Counted from the first letter of the stretch, positions 51,749-63,499 are shown. The stretch: 64,000 nucleotides of DNA from Palaemon carinicauda (GCF_036898095.1 NC_090736.1:11558186-11622185), one strand, 5' to 3'. Program-made: numbers and translations. The notes: generated from the letters alone by a model not told the origin.

Positions 51749-54195
51749 ATGTCTGACCAGTCTCAAGTCCCTAAGTACAGGCAGTGTAGTGTTAGGGCTT
51801 GTACTAGGCGTCTTCCGAAGGCCTCCATAGATCCTCACACCGTTTGTTCCAATTGTAGGGGTAAATCCTGTCAATTGGAAGATCGATGTGAGGAATGCGC
51901 TGGGCTTTCGGAATTCGATTTTAACGAATTCCTTAAAAATGCACGTAGGCTAGAGAAGGATAGAATCAGGAGGAGTTCTTCTCGCTCTGTGGATTTTTCC
52001 TCTCCCCATGCCCCTCAACCTTTTCCTTCCCCTGTAGTGGTGACTCCCGACCCTGCTACTATGCTACTAGTGCTCAGCCATCCATGGCGGATATGATGCG
52101 TGCCATTCAGGCTCTCGGTGACAGAGTGGAGTCATTGGCTAATGACCGTAATCAGCTTTTGGCAGATGTCAAAGAGCTGAAAGCGAAAAGTGCAGTGGGA
52201 AGTGTTGTCAGTGCTAGTGAAGTGAAAAGTGTCAGTGTCAGTGTTGCGCATGAGGGTACATCTGTTCGTGCCAGTCGTCCTCCCAGTCCGGGACCTCTTG
52301 CAAGCTCCCAAGCCCAGGGGAGAAGCAATGTCGAAGGACCAAAGGGTTCGGCAGGCCTTGATCAGCGTACGGATGTACCCTCAGTGGTTGCGGACGTATC
52401 TGTCAAGGATCGTCCCATCTACAAACAGACGAATGAGCCCTATCATTCCTCGTCTGTGGAAGAAGTTTCAAGGAGGAAACGATGGACCAAGGTCTCACGA
52501 CCTCTCAAGCGTAAGGTCCCTTCCGAGCGAGTCCAACAGCCCAGGTGTAGCCACTGGGTCAGTTCGGACTCGCCGCAGTCTTCCGATGACTGCACACCTC
52601 CCAAGAGAGGTAGAGTGGTTCCACAACAGGCTACTGCTCCGTCTGTTGCTGCTCCAACCACGGTAGACCCTAAGTGGTCCATGCTGCAGACTATGCAGTC
52701 TCAGCTTGCTGCGTTCATGCAAGAGTATCATGCTGAGAAGGTTGACACTGCTCCTGTTAACCTACAACCTGCCGCGGTTGTGCGCTCAGCAGATACTGCG
52801 GCTGCCTGCTCCCACACTCCTCCTGTGAGAGCTCCACCACCGATGCGCAGTCCACCCTGCCAGACGCATGTTCTTGCTGCACCATCCGTTGACATGCGTG
52901 AGCTACCGCATCAGCAGTGGGAAGGTGCTGTAGAGCTGCCGGGTTCTGACACTTTGCGGCATGCTCCGCAACCCATGCGGCATGCTCCGCATCCCATACG
53001 GCATGCTCCGCAACCTACGGCAACCCCTCCCACGCACCAGCACTCTGCTTTTGTTGTTGCCAGCTCGCAGACTGACCAGCAGCGGCATGATGTGGGATCC
53101 ACAGCAGCTACGCATGCACCCGTGCTGCCGGATTCAGCCGTTCAGCTTTCTGCTCCGCCTTTGCCACTTCCTACTCAGCTTTCGGATGATGGAGTATCGG
53201 ATGACGAAGCTGCACATTTGGATGAACCGCACTCCGACTTTGAAGGGCCCAAGTCTACGCCTCCCTCCTTAGACTTTCGTAAAGTCCTTGCCTTGTTCAG
53301 GGACTTGTATCCAGAACAGTTTGTGTCTGCAACCCCTCGCTCTCCTCCCTCCGAGTTTGCTCTGGGCATGCAGTCTGCTGCTCCTGCCTTCACCAAGCTT
53401 GTTCTCGCACGCTCATCCAAGAGAGCTTTGAGGGTTATGGGAGAGTGGTTGCAGTCCAAGAAGCAACTGGGAAAGACTGCTTTCATCTTTCCGCCTACCA
53501 AGCTTGCTTCCAAGTCGAGCGTCTGGTATGCCACGGGAGAGGAACCCGGCTTGGGAGTTCCTGCCTCTGCCCAGGGCGACTTCTCAAGTCTGGTTGACTC
53601 TCCCCGCAGGCTGGCTATGAGACGATCGAAGATCTGCTGGTCCTTTTCTGACATGGATCATCTGTTGAAGGGAGTCTTTCGTGCTTTTGAGATCTTCAAC
53701 TTCCTCGATTGGTGTTTGGGAGCGTTAAGCAGGAAGACTTCCCCTTCGGATAAGGACTCTGCCATGCTGATCATGTCTAGCATGGACAAAGCCATTCGGG
53801 ATGGGTCTGGTGAACTTGCGGCTTCGTACGTGTCGGGAGTGCTCAAGAAGAGAGAACATCTTTGCTCCTTCTTGTCGTCTGGTATCACCCCTTGCCAGAA
53901 GTCGGAGTTGTTGTTTGCCCCTCTCTCCAAGTGTCTGTTTCCGGAGGAGCTGATCAAGGGGATGGCTGCCTCGCTTATCCAGAAGGATACCCATGATCTG
54001 ATGGCATCTTCCGCACGTAAGGCTAAAACCTTACCTTCCGTGCCTAGACCTTTCCGGCCTGCAGCAGTAGACACACCTGCAACTAGGTTCATCCAGCCCT
54101 TTCGTGGCAGAACCTCCAGCAGAGGAGGTACCCGTGCCGACAGTCACCGTGGCAAATCCAAGAAGGGTTCCAAGTCCGCAAAAGGCAGGATCTGA
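51749..54195 (+). pseudogene. DIRS copy 2 gag-like ORF1, frameshifted
   Basis: Two open segments, 51749-52096 and 52084-54195, together cover the same protein as copy 1 gag. The break is an 8-base tandem duplication of TGCTACTA (52054-52061 and 52062-52069), absent from copy 1. The N-terminal cysteine cluster and basic C-terminus are preserved. The heptapeptide region has about three units against about seven in copy 1. Confidence 0.88.
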
Positions 54196-56254
54196 CTGCC
54201 TTCCTCTCCAGACAGCAGTGGGAGCCAGACTCAAGACCTTCTGGCAAGCTTGGGAGAGCAGAGGTGCAGACGCTCAGTCTGTGAAGTGGCTAAAGGAGGG
54301 GTACAGAATTCCATTCTGCCGCAATCCCCCTCTAGCTACATCTCCCATCAACCTCTCTCCCAACTACAAGGAGAAGGACAAGAGGCTAGCGTTGCAACAA
54401 GAGGTGTCGCTCTTGCTACAAAAGGGAGCGGTAGTCATAGTCCGGGACCATCAATCCCCGGGCTTCTACAACCGACTCTTCCTGGTAGCGAAGAAGACAG
54501 GAGGTTGGAGACCGGTGCTGGACGTCAGTGCTCTCAATGCTTTTGTCACCAAGCAGACGTTCACGATGGAGACGACGAAGTCGGTCCTAGCAGCGGTCAG
54601 GAAGGAGGACTGGATGGTCTCGTTAGACCTGAAAGACGCGTACTTTCACGTCCCCATCCATCCAGACTCCCAACCTTTCCTAAGGTTCGTCTTTGGAAAG
54701 GTTGTGTACCAGTTCCAAGCCCTGTGCTTTGGCCTAAGCACGGCACCTCTTGTGTTTACCAGACTGATGAGGAATATTGCCAAATTCCTTCACTTGGCAG
54801 ACATCAGAGCCTCCCTCTATTTGGACGACTGGCTTTTAAGAGCTCCGTCAAGTCGTCGCTGTCTGGAGAATCTCAGATGGACTATGGATCTGACCAAGGA
54901 ATTGGGCCTCCTGGTCAATATAGAGAAGTCCCAGCTCGTCCCATCCCAGACCATTGTCTATCTAGGTATGGAGATTCAGAGTCGAGCTTTTCGGGCTTTT
55001 CCGTCGGCCCCAAGGATCAATCAAGCCCTAGAATGCATCCAGAGCATGCTGAGAAGGAACCGATGTTCAGTCAGGCAGTGGATGACCCTGACAGGGACAC
55101 TTTCATCGCTGGCCCAGTTCATCGAGTTAGGGAGACTCCACCTCCGCCCCCTTCAGTACCATCTAGCTGCTCACTGGAGAAAGGACATGACGCTAGAGGC
55201 GGTCTCAGTGCCTGTTTCCGAAGAGATGAGGTCTACACTGACGTGGTGGAAGAACAGCATTCTTCTCAAGGAAGGTCTACCATTGGCTGTTCAGACCCCC
55301 GACCACCGTCTCTTCTCGGACGCATCGGACACGGGCTGGGGTGCGACACTGGACGGACAGGAATGCTCGGGCACGTGGAATCAGGAGCAAAGGACACCTC
55401 ACATCAATTGCAAGGAGTTGTTGGCAGTTCATCTGGCCTTGATAAACTTCAAGTCCCTCCAGCTAAACAAGGTGGTGGAGGTGAACTCCGACAAAACCAC
55501 AGCCTTGGCTTACATCTCCAAGCAAGGAGGGACTCATTCGAGGAAGTTGTTCGAGATCGCAAGGGACCTCCTCATTTGGTCAAAAGATCGAAAGCTTTCG
55601 CTGGTAACGAGGTTCATTCAGGGCGACATGAATATCATGGCAGATCGCCTCAGCCGGAAGGGTCAGGTCATCCCCACAGAGTGGACCCTTCACAAGAATG
55701 TTTGCAGCAGACTATGGGCCCTGTGGGGTCAGCCCACCATAGATCTATTCGCTACCTCGATGACCAAGAGGCTCCCGATGTATTGTTCTCCGATTCCAGA
55801 CCCAGCAGCAGTTCACGTGGATGTCTTTCTGCTGGATTGGTCCCATCTAGACCTGTATGCGTTCCCTCCGTTCAAGATTGTCAACAGGGTACTTCAGAAG
55901 TTCGCCTCTCACGAAGGGACACGGTTGACGTTGGTTGCTCCCCTCTGGCCCGCGAGAGAATGGTTCACCGAGGTACTGCAATGGCTAGTGGACGTTCCCA
56001 GGACTCTTCCTCTAAGAGTGGATCTTCTGCGTCAACCTCACGTAAAGAAGGTACACCCAAGCCTCCACGCTCTTCGTCTGACTGCCTTCAGACTATCGAA
56101 AGACTCTCAAGAGCTAGAGGCTTTTCGAAGGAGGCAGCCAGGGCGATTGCCAGAGCAAGGAGGACATCCACTCTCAGAGTCTATCAGTCTAAATGGGAAG
56201 TCTTCCGAAGCTGGTGCAAGGCGAATGCAGTTTCCTCAACCAGTACCTCTGTAA
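54104..56254 (+). CDS. DIRS copy 2 RT-RNase H, intact ORF
   Basis: 716 residues without a stop. The open frame begins at a GTG within the gag 3' end, with no early ATG. Reverse transcriptase: SLDLKDAYFHVPI, CFGLSTAPLV and catalytic YLDDWLL. RNase H: FSDASDTGWGATLDG, CKELLAVHL, VNSDKTTALAYI and DRLSRKGQ. The C-terminal DIRS extension (PTIDLFATSMTKRLP, YAFPPFKIV, LVAPLWPAREWF) is complete. It would copy the element RNA and remove RNA from hybrids. It overlaps the recombinase frame. Confidence 0.92.
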   Translation: MAEPPAEEVPVPTVTVANPRRVPSPQKAGSDCLPLQTAVGARLKTFWQAWESRGADAQSVKWLKEGYRIPFCRNPPLATSPINLSPNYKEKDKRLALQQEVSLLLQKGAVVIVRDHQSPGFYNRLFLVAKKTGGWRPVLDVSALNAFVTKQTFTMETTKSVLAAVRKEDWMVSLDLKDAYFHVPIHPDSQPFLRFVFGKVVYQFQALCFGLSTAPLVFTRLMRNIAKFLHLADIRASLYLDDWLLRAPSSRRCLENLRWTMDLTKELGLLVNIEKSQLVPSQTIVYLGMEIQSRAFRAFPSAPRINQALECIQSMLRRNRCSVRQWMTLTGTLSSLAQFIELGRLHLRPLQYHLAAHWRKDMTLEAVSVPVSEEMRSTLTWWKNSILLKEGLPLAVQTPDHRLFSDASDTGWGATLDGQECSGTWNQEQRTPHINCKELLAVHLALINFKSLQLNKVVEVNSDKTTALAYISKQGGTHSRKLFEIARDLLIWSKDRKLSLVTRFIQGDMNIMADRLSRKGQVIPTEWTLHKNVCSRLWALWGQPTIDLFATSMTKRLPMYCSPIPDPAAVHVDVFLLDWSHLDLYAFPPFKIVNRVLQKFASHEGTRLTLVAPLWPAREWFTEVLQWLVDVPRTLPLRVDLLRQPHVKKVHPSLHALRLTAFRLSKDSQELEAFRRRQPGRLPEQGGHPLSESISLNGKSSEAGARRMQFPQPVPL

Positions 56255-57153
56255 CACAGATAGCTGACTTCCTGTTACATCTAAGGAATGTAAGATCCCT
56301 ATCAGCTCCTACGATCAAGGGTTACAGGAGTATGTTGGCAGCGGTCTTCCGCCACAGAGGCTTGGATCTTTCCACCAACAAAGATCTACAGGACCTCCTT
56401 AGGTCTTTTGAGACCTCAAAGGAACGTCGGTTGTCCACACCAGGCTGGAACCTAGACGTGGTTTTAAGGTTCCTAATGTCATGAAGATTAGAACCGCTTC
56501 AATCAGCCTCTTTTAAGGATCTCACATTAAAGACTCTTTTCCTCGTTTGCTTAGCAACAGCTAAAAGAGTCAGTGAGATCCACGCCTTCAGCAGGAACAT
56601 AGGTTTTACATCTGAAACGGCTACATGTTCCTTGCAGCTCGGTTTTTTGGCTAAAAACGAGCTTCCTTCCCGTCCTTGGCCCAAGTCGTTCGAGATCCCA
56701 AGCCTGTCCAACTTGGTGGGGAACGAACTAGAGAGAGTACTTTGCCCAGTAAGAGCTCTTAAGTACTATTTAAGACGGTCAAAGCCATTACGAGGACAAT
56801 CAGAAGCTTTATGGTGTTCTATCAAGAAGCCTACTCTACCGATGTCTAAGAACGCAGTTTCTTACTACATCAGGGTTCTGATTAGAGAGGCACATTCTCA
56901 TCTGAAGGAAGAAGACCTTGCTTTGCTGAAGGTAAGGACACATGAAGTTAGAGCTGTCGCTACTTCAGTGGCCTTCAAACAGAACCGTTCTCTGCAGAGT
57001 GTTATGGATGCAACCTATTGGAGAAGCAAGTCAGTGTTCGCATCATTCTATCTCAAAGATGTCCAGTCTCTTTACGAGAACTGCTACACCCTGGGACCAT
57101 TCGTAGCAGCGAGTGCAGTAGTAGGTGAGGGCTCAGCCACTACATTCCCATAA
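56014..57153 (+). pseudogene. DIRS copy 2 tyrosine recombinase with one nonsense codon
   Basis: The frame is open from 54250 to TGA at 56482-56484, where copy 1 reads TCC. It then continues in the same frame to the stop at 57153. The catalytic arginine (AKRVSEIHAF, about 56,560) lies after the premature stop, together with RTHEVRAVATS and the terminal tyrosine in FASFYLKDV. So the truncated product would lack all catalytic residues. Confidence 0.85.
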
Positions 57154-57557
57154 TCCCATAACCTTTTTAATCTTTCTCTTGAATACTTTTTATTGTTGTT
57201 TTATTGGGTTGTACGGAAGGCTAAGAAGCCTTCCGCATCCTGGTTGATTTGGCGGGTGGTCAAATTCTTTCTTGAGAAGCGCCTAGATTAGAGGTTGTGA
57301 TGAGGTCCTTTAGTATGGGTTGCAGCCCTTCATACTTCAGCACCTAGGAGTCGTTCAGCATCCTAAGAGGACCGCTAGGCTCAGTAAGGAAGACGTACTT
57401 AAAAAAGGCAGAGTAATAGTTCAAGTCGACTTCCTTACCAGGTACTTATTTATTTTATGTTTGTTATTTTGAATAACTGCTAAAATGAAATACGGGATAC
57501 TTAGCTTCTTATGTTAACATGTATGCTGGTCTCCACCCACCACCCTGGGTGTGAATC

Positions 57558-57649
57558 AGCTACATGATCATCGGGTAAGATTAATATTGAAAAATGTTAT
57601 TTTCATTAGTAAAATAAATTTTTGAATATACTTACCCGATGATCATGAA
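57558..57649. repeat. DIRS copy 2 internal complementary region
   Basis: Same composition as in copy 1. AAGATTAATATTGAAAAATG (left-end complement) is fused to TTATTTTCATTAGT and AATTTTTGAATATACTTACC (right-end complement). It lacks the extra T that copy 1 has in its right terminus. Confidence 0.9.
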
Positions 57650-57704
57650 TTTAAGGACCCTCCCTTCCTCCCCATAGAGAACCAGTGGACCGAGGAGAAA
57701 ATTG

Positions 57705-57886
57705 AGTTCTTGTTGACAAGAAGTACTTGAGTACCTACTCACAGATGGCGCTGTTGTGTACACCCCCACCTGTATAGCGATCGCTGGCGTATCCCGACCT
57801 TAGATTTCTGTCGGGCAACGGAGTTGACAGCTACATGATCATCGGGTAAGTATATTCAAAAATTTATTTTACTAATGAAAATAACA
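57705..57886 (-). repeat. DIRS copy 2 right inverted terminal repeat and end
   Basis: Complement of the left repeat followed by the right-end-specific AAGTATATTC and GAAAATAACA, then the T5 junction. Confidence 0.92.
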
Positions 57887-57891
57887 TTTTT

Positions 57892-58430
57892 ATAAAAAAC
57901 TTAGGAAAAATATCAATTGGATCTATACCTCTATAAGTGTCAAGGTCTATCTAGATTGTTTTCAGTTCACAGGAATGATAAGATAAACTAGTTAGTTTAG
58001 CCTCAGAGAAACGGGAATGAGGAAGATCGCGTTACTCATTACTCTGCTTACTGTCAAACACATCAACGAAAAGAGTTTCCTTTACCTTTTGACACTGAGT
58101 GACAGAGGCACCTAGTTTGAGTAAAGGAGGAACTGTTACATCAACACACTGAAGAATACAGATTTAAGGGTAGCCCACCATTCATGTTCCTGGATTGTAC
58201 CAGAAAGGGTTTCTTTTATTGTCAAATTGTATTCCTTTTCAGTAGAAGCATAAACTCATAAACTCTCTGAGCAACAGTTCTTAGCAGAGTATAGTAATTC
58301 TAAGTCAAATCTGATCTATTACCCTTTCAAAGATGATAGGCCTCCTTCTTCTCCAAATAAGGGCATCTTCAGTTATCATTAAACCATGGTTTGTCTTTCA
58401 CTCTGTATTTTAACACGTTGACTGCGATTG
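57892..58430 (-). pseudogene. CR1/jockey-like LINE, upstream RT part (host of DIRS copy 2)
   Basis: Continues the LINE interrupted at 51,369. Minus-strand translation near 58,030-58,080 gives LFVDVFDSKQSNE with a stop after it, typical of the segment before the RT domain in such LINEs. Degenerate. The 5' boundary near 58,430 is approximate. Confidence 0.6.
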
Positions 58431-58984
58431 GCAATCTTGTGAAACGGCCCAATGGGCGTTCTCTTTAACACCAATTAAAATCAGTAACCAGCTAGCTATT
58501 GACGTGAGAATTGTTATGGTGTATCCGTGAGGTAAGCCCAGTGCTCAGCCAGTGTAGAAAGCGTGACTTTATGTGGTACACTTCGCCTGACATAATAAAA
58601 GTCTTCATTACAGGCGTTGTGTACCTAATATGGACATAATATATGTGGTCATATATGGTTCATGTCACCCAAAACGATTAGAGATAGTTCTACTGGCGTT
58701 GTGTGCCGAATATGGTCACACTTTGGATGTTCAGTTATGGTGCATATCGCTAAGACTGATCTAGGGAATTACCGTATGCAACATGTACCAGACGTGGCTC
58801 ATACTCAGTGTGACTCTAAAAGGCACACATCGCCCTGAATGATTGCAAGTGTTACTACGCACATGTATGAACATGCACACACAAACACACACACATATAT
58901 ATAACACCTTTGTATGTTTTCATATGTGCTCATAAAATTTTTAGTACACACGTGTGTATATAGAAATATATATAAACATCGTCG
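58431..58984. other. Stretch without a supported gene
   Basis: TTAACACGTTGACTGCGATT at about 58410-58431 looks like a piggyBac-type terminus, but no partner end was found. A roughly 100-base diverged duplication is visible (GGCGTTGTGTACCTAATATG at 58612 and GGCGTTGTGTGCCGAATATG at 58694). Confidence 0.4.
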
Positions 58985-59033
58985 GCGCCCACTCGTGTCC
59001 GAGTATTGGGTTCTGTCGTTAGCCATCAGCTTC

Positions 59034-59897
59034 CTATCTGTGGGGTGGGTGCTTATGCCTGATGTGGCTGTTAATTCCTAGTCTGTGGTGGAAGAGACGC
59101 GGACAGTGTTCACAAGGGAGGGTAGGTGGTGGGCGGGGCTGTTCTAATCGCTCTCTCCTTCTTCTCCTCCTAGCCTCCTCATTTTGTCTCCTCCTCTCCT
59201 CGAAGTCCACGGTGCCATGGTGTACTGTACTCCTCCAGGTTTTCCTGTCCCTGGCTGTTTCTTCCCATGAGGAAGGATCGATGTCAGTTAGAGCCAGGGT
59301 GCGCTTTAGTTGATCTTTATAGCGCATTTTCGGGGCTCCTCGTGGTCTGGTGCCCTGGGTCAGTTCTCCGTAGAATATTTTCTTTGGGAGCCTAGATGGA
59401 TCCATCCTATGCACATGTCCTATCCAGCGGAGGCGGTGGTGGATGATGGTGGCCTCCACGCTGGTCAGCGAGGCACGTTCTAAGACTTCAATGTTGGTGG
59501 TGTGGCTCTCCCAGGGGATTTTAAAGATCTGCCTCAGTTTCATTTGTTGGAAGCGTTCTAGGATTTTAATATCGTTTCTATATAGCGTCCATGTTTCACA
59601 TGCATACAGGAGCGTGGAGAGGACTACTGCCCTGAACACCATTATTTTGGTGGTCATTGTCAGTGCGTGGTTGTTAAATACGCGGCAGTTGAGTCGGCCA
59701 AAGGCGGAGTGGGCTGCCCTGATCCTGTTCTCCACGTCCTTTTTGCGTGTGGGAGCTGATGTTAGGATGCTCCCTAGGTAGGAGAACTGGTCCACCTGTT
59801 CTAACGGTTGGTCATTCACTGTGGTATTGAAGTTTGGGAGCATCAGTCCTGGTGGATGTTGGACGAGGGTCTTGGTTTTGTCTGAGTTGACTTGCAT
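59034..59897 (-). pseudogene. LINE ORF2 C-terminal part with zinc-finger-like motif
   Basis: 287 residues: VNSDKTKTL (RT motif after the active site), YLGSILTS, a thumb-like region with ACETWTLYRNDIK and RLRWIGHVHRM, then a basic Arg/Glu stretch and a C2H2-like ending CEHCPRLF with two His in INSHIRHKH. It overlaps the preceding RT segment at a frameshift near 59,890. Confidence 0.85.
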
Positions 59898-60412
59898 CCC
59901 AAAACGTTCGTAGGCAGATTGTATGCATCAGCTAACGACTGCAGGTCCTCTGCCGTCTGACCTGGGGTGGCATTGTCGTCAGCATACTGCAGTTCTCGCA
60001 CTGCACACAAGGTGGTCTTGGTTCTGGCGCGGAGTCTAGCGAGGTTGAAAGCGCCTCCATCCATGCGGAAACGTAGGTCGACTGAGGGTGTGTCTGGGGG
60101 AATCTCGTTGAGCATTGCTGCGGTGTATAGCGAGAAACACGTCGGGGCCAGAACACAGCCCTGCTTCAGGCCGCCATTGATGGGGAATGGGTCTGAAAGA
60201 GAGTTCTGGTGGCAGACTCTCCCAACCATTCCGTCATGGAGGGCACGCACCAGCTTGACAAAATCGGGTGGGCAGCCATATCTTTTGAGGACAGCCCACA
60301 TGGCAGGTCGAGGTACTTTGTCGAAGGCCTTTTTCAAATCCCAGAAGATGAACATTATGGGCTGTTGTTGTTTGAGGCTCTTCTCTTGTAGTTGTCGCAC
60401 ACAGAAGATCAT
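59843..60412 (-). pseudogene. LINE ORF2 reverse transcriptase segment
   Basis: Contains MFIFWDLKKAFDKVPR, GGLKQGCVLAPTCFSLY and the catalytic LQYADDNATPGQ. Upstream (60,413-60,660) the same protein continues with NIITIFKKRDRENCNNYRG and ISLLSIASKIFARILLDRL, followed by an in-frame stop. So the segment is separated from the endonuclease ORF by at least one nonsense codon and one frameshift. Confidence 0.85.
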
Positions 60413-60665
60413 GTCTATGGTCCCGCGGGAAGGTCGAAAGCCGCACTGGGACTCTGGCAGGACGTCTTATGCGAGAATAAGGAGGCGGTCAAGGAGAATC
60501 CGAGCGAAAATCTTACTCGCGATGCTTAGTAGTGATATTCCCCGGTAGTTGTTACAGTTCTCCCTGTCTCTCTTCTTGAAGATGGTAATAATGTTTGCAT
60601 CGCGGAAGTCACTGGGGGGGTCTTGGTCTCCCATATTTTCAGTATAAGGAGCATCAAACGGTTCC

Positions 60666-62171
60666 TCAAGCCGGGGCCACCGTGAGTGAGGAGCTCCAAC
60701 GGGATGTTGTCTGGCCCTGGGGGTTGCCGGGCTTCATGCGCTGCAGGGCCTTGTTGAAGTCATGGATGGAGGGTGGTAGTGCCATCCAGTGACGGACGGG
60801 ATGCTGCGGGGTCATTCGCAGGAGATCGTCTGGGGTGTTTGCTTGGTCATTGAGGAGGTTCTCAAAGTGAGACCTCCACCTGGCCAGGATGCCCTCGCTG
60901 TCGGTGATGGTCGTGGCCCCATCTGCGTCCTTCAGGCTGCCCACTGATGACCGTGTGGGACCGAATATTTCTTTTGTTGCTGCATAGAAGCTGCGCAGGT
61001 CACGTTGGTCAGCGAAACTCTGTATTTCTGCAGCTTTTCTTTGCCACCAGGTGTTCTGGGCTTCATGGATACCTCTTTGGCAACCAGCTTCAGCCACCTT
61101 GTGAGCACATTTGTTAGCTGCTGTTGGTTGGTTTTCCAAAGTCAGGCGTGCTTGTCGTTTGGTTTCAATGAGAAGAGAGATGGTAGCATCATTCTCATCA
61201 AACCAATCCTGCCGTTTCTTGGTGGTGTAGCCTAGTGTTTCCTCAGCGGCACGGGCCATGGCGTTTCTGAGGGTGGTCCAGTGGTGCTCGACAGTGGCCT
61301 GACCCACAGGGTCTGCGAGGTAGTGTTCGCAGGCCTCCTTGTAGTTCTGTGCCACCTGTGGGTTGCGGAGCTTACTACAATCAAAGCGTTGGTGTGGTAC
61401 GCTGTCAGGTGCCCATCTGGGTGGTTGTAGGGTCGTCACAGAGAGTCGGGAGATGAGGAGTCTGTGGTCCGTCCAGCAGTCGTCCGCTCCGGGCATGGAT
61501 CGAGTGATGCGGACGTCTCCTCGGTCTCTGGCTCTGGTCAGGACGTAGTCCAGGGTGTGCCAGTGTTTAGACCGTGGGTGTCTCCATGTGGTCTTTTGTC
61601 GCTTTGGTAACTGGAAGATGGTGTTGGTTACCACAAGTTGGTGTTCTACACACAGACCCAGTAGGAGTTGGCCATTGGCGTTGCAATTTCCAATGCCATG
61701 GCGGCCGATGATTCCCTCCCACAGGCGATGGTCTTTGCCTACTCGGGCATTAAAGTCGCCAAGCACAACGAGCTTGTCATTGGCGGGCACTGCCTGGATG
61801 GTGCGGTCGAGCTGGGTGTAGAAGGCAGCTTTGTTATCATCGGTTGAGGTCATAGTCGGGGCGTAGACAGAGATCAGGGTGAGATGTCTGTCCCGCGAGA
61901 TGGGGATGCAGACAGTCATCAGGCTGATGGCCTTGGGAGCGAGGTTGTGCTGCTGCACTAGCTGGGAACGGATGGCGAAGCCGACACCGTGGATGCAAGG
62001 CTCCTCTAGGGCCTTGCCTTTCCAGAAGATGGTGTAGCCTGTTCCAGCTTCCCTGATGTTGCCCTCTTCGGGTAGTCTGGTCTCGCTAAGAGCCGCCACA
62101 TCAACATTGAAGCGGGCTAGCTCCTTGCAGACGAGGGCTGTACGTCGTTCCGGGCGGTTGGTGTTCGTCAC
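60666..62171 (-). pseudogene. LINE ORF2 endonuclease and linker segment
   Basis: 501 residues. APE-type endonuclease motifs: DVAALSETRL, LTLISVYAPT, KLVVLGDFNARVG, DYVLT and the catalytic DHRLL preceded by CWT. A linker with FAVKE-like FYAATKEIFGP and RWRSHFENLLN precedes the RT domain. The endonuclease nicks target DNA to prime reverse transcription. The segment ends in a frame break at 60,666. Confidence 0.85.
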
Positions 62172-62900
62172 ATCTTGGAGGGTGCGGATGTTATTTCGAC
62201 CGCATTAGTGGGATGTCCGCCAGCCGCGGTGAGCTGACCAGACGGGTTTGCCGTGTCCGATGTTTACCCCACCTTTTCTAGGGGCCTCCCCATGTGGGGC
62301 GGGCTGCGGTGTCCTCAATAGGCCAGCCCAGTCACGGGTCCAGCTGCCGAACTCTGGTGTCACGGCTCCGTCACCAGAGAGCGACTGAATCTTAGACTCG
62401 CCGCCTGAGTGCAGTCATGGGCTAAGGGCTTCAAGCTATCCAGGCCTGCCCCCTTCACCCACGGTGCTGTCGCCTCAGGACTTGCTGGTGGTGATGATGA
62501 TGATGATGGTGAGAAAGAGATGAAGAAGGGTGGAGGAAACGACAGAATGCCAGTAGCTAGGTATATTGTTTTGGGTGGTCGTGGCTTTGCAACAGCCTCG
62601 CACACACACTTGGCCCACATCATTTTCACCGCGGCTCAAGACATATGAGACAGGCGGCTTCTCCGATGTTGGTTGCATCGGGCTGCCGGGTTCTTGTTAT
62701 GTCAAGGCCCGCCTTGTTGCCTGCCCGACAGGCAATGCCCTCTTCCGCCGGCGCTGGGAAGCTCCGCCGTTGGGGTCTTGTTTGGTTTGATTTTGGAGTT
62801 TTCCTTCTCCTAGCCTTTGCCTATCTTAAAATAAAGGAGAAGGCCTATAGGGGTCCAGTCTTGGTCTGGTCTCTCAGAACTGGCCTTAGCGGTATGGTTG
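62172..62900 (-). other. LINE 5' region and flank
   Basis: GC-rich sequence upstream of the endonuclease ORF, with a GATGATGATGATGATG run near 62,490. No separate ORF1 could be recognised. It probably includes the LINE 5'UTR and promoter. Confidence 0.45.

Positions 62901-63499
<599 letters not shown>

Larger units (their letters stand above)
51370..57886 (+). mobile_element. DIRS retrotransposon, copy 2
   Basis: Same family and layout as copy 1 (about 6.5 kb). Junctions: AGCAGTTTTT|CAATATT on the left and AATAACA|TTTTTATAAAAA on the right. The uninterrupted site is visible at 51188-51200 in the tandem copy, so the insertion precisely splits a T5 run with no other target duplication. Lesions: an 8-base duplication in gag and a nonsense codon in the recombinase. 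RT-RNase H is intact. Confidence 0.93.
58985..62800 (-). mobile_element. APE-type LINE (RTE/CR1-like), nearly full length, lightly damaged
   Basis: Read on the minus strand: a GC-rich 5' region (about 62.2-62.8 kb), an apurinic-endonuclease-like ORF start, reverse transcriptase and a C-terminal domain, ending in a short 3'UTR that runs into AT-rich TATATATTTC. The coding part is interrupted by frameshifts and an in-frame stop. The exact 5' end is uncertain. GC content is visibly higher than in the flanks. Confidence 0.85.
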
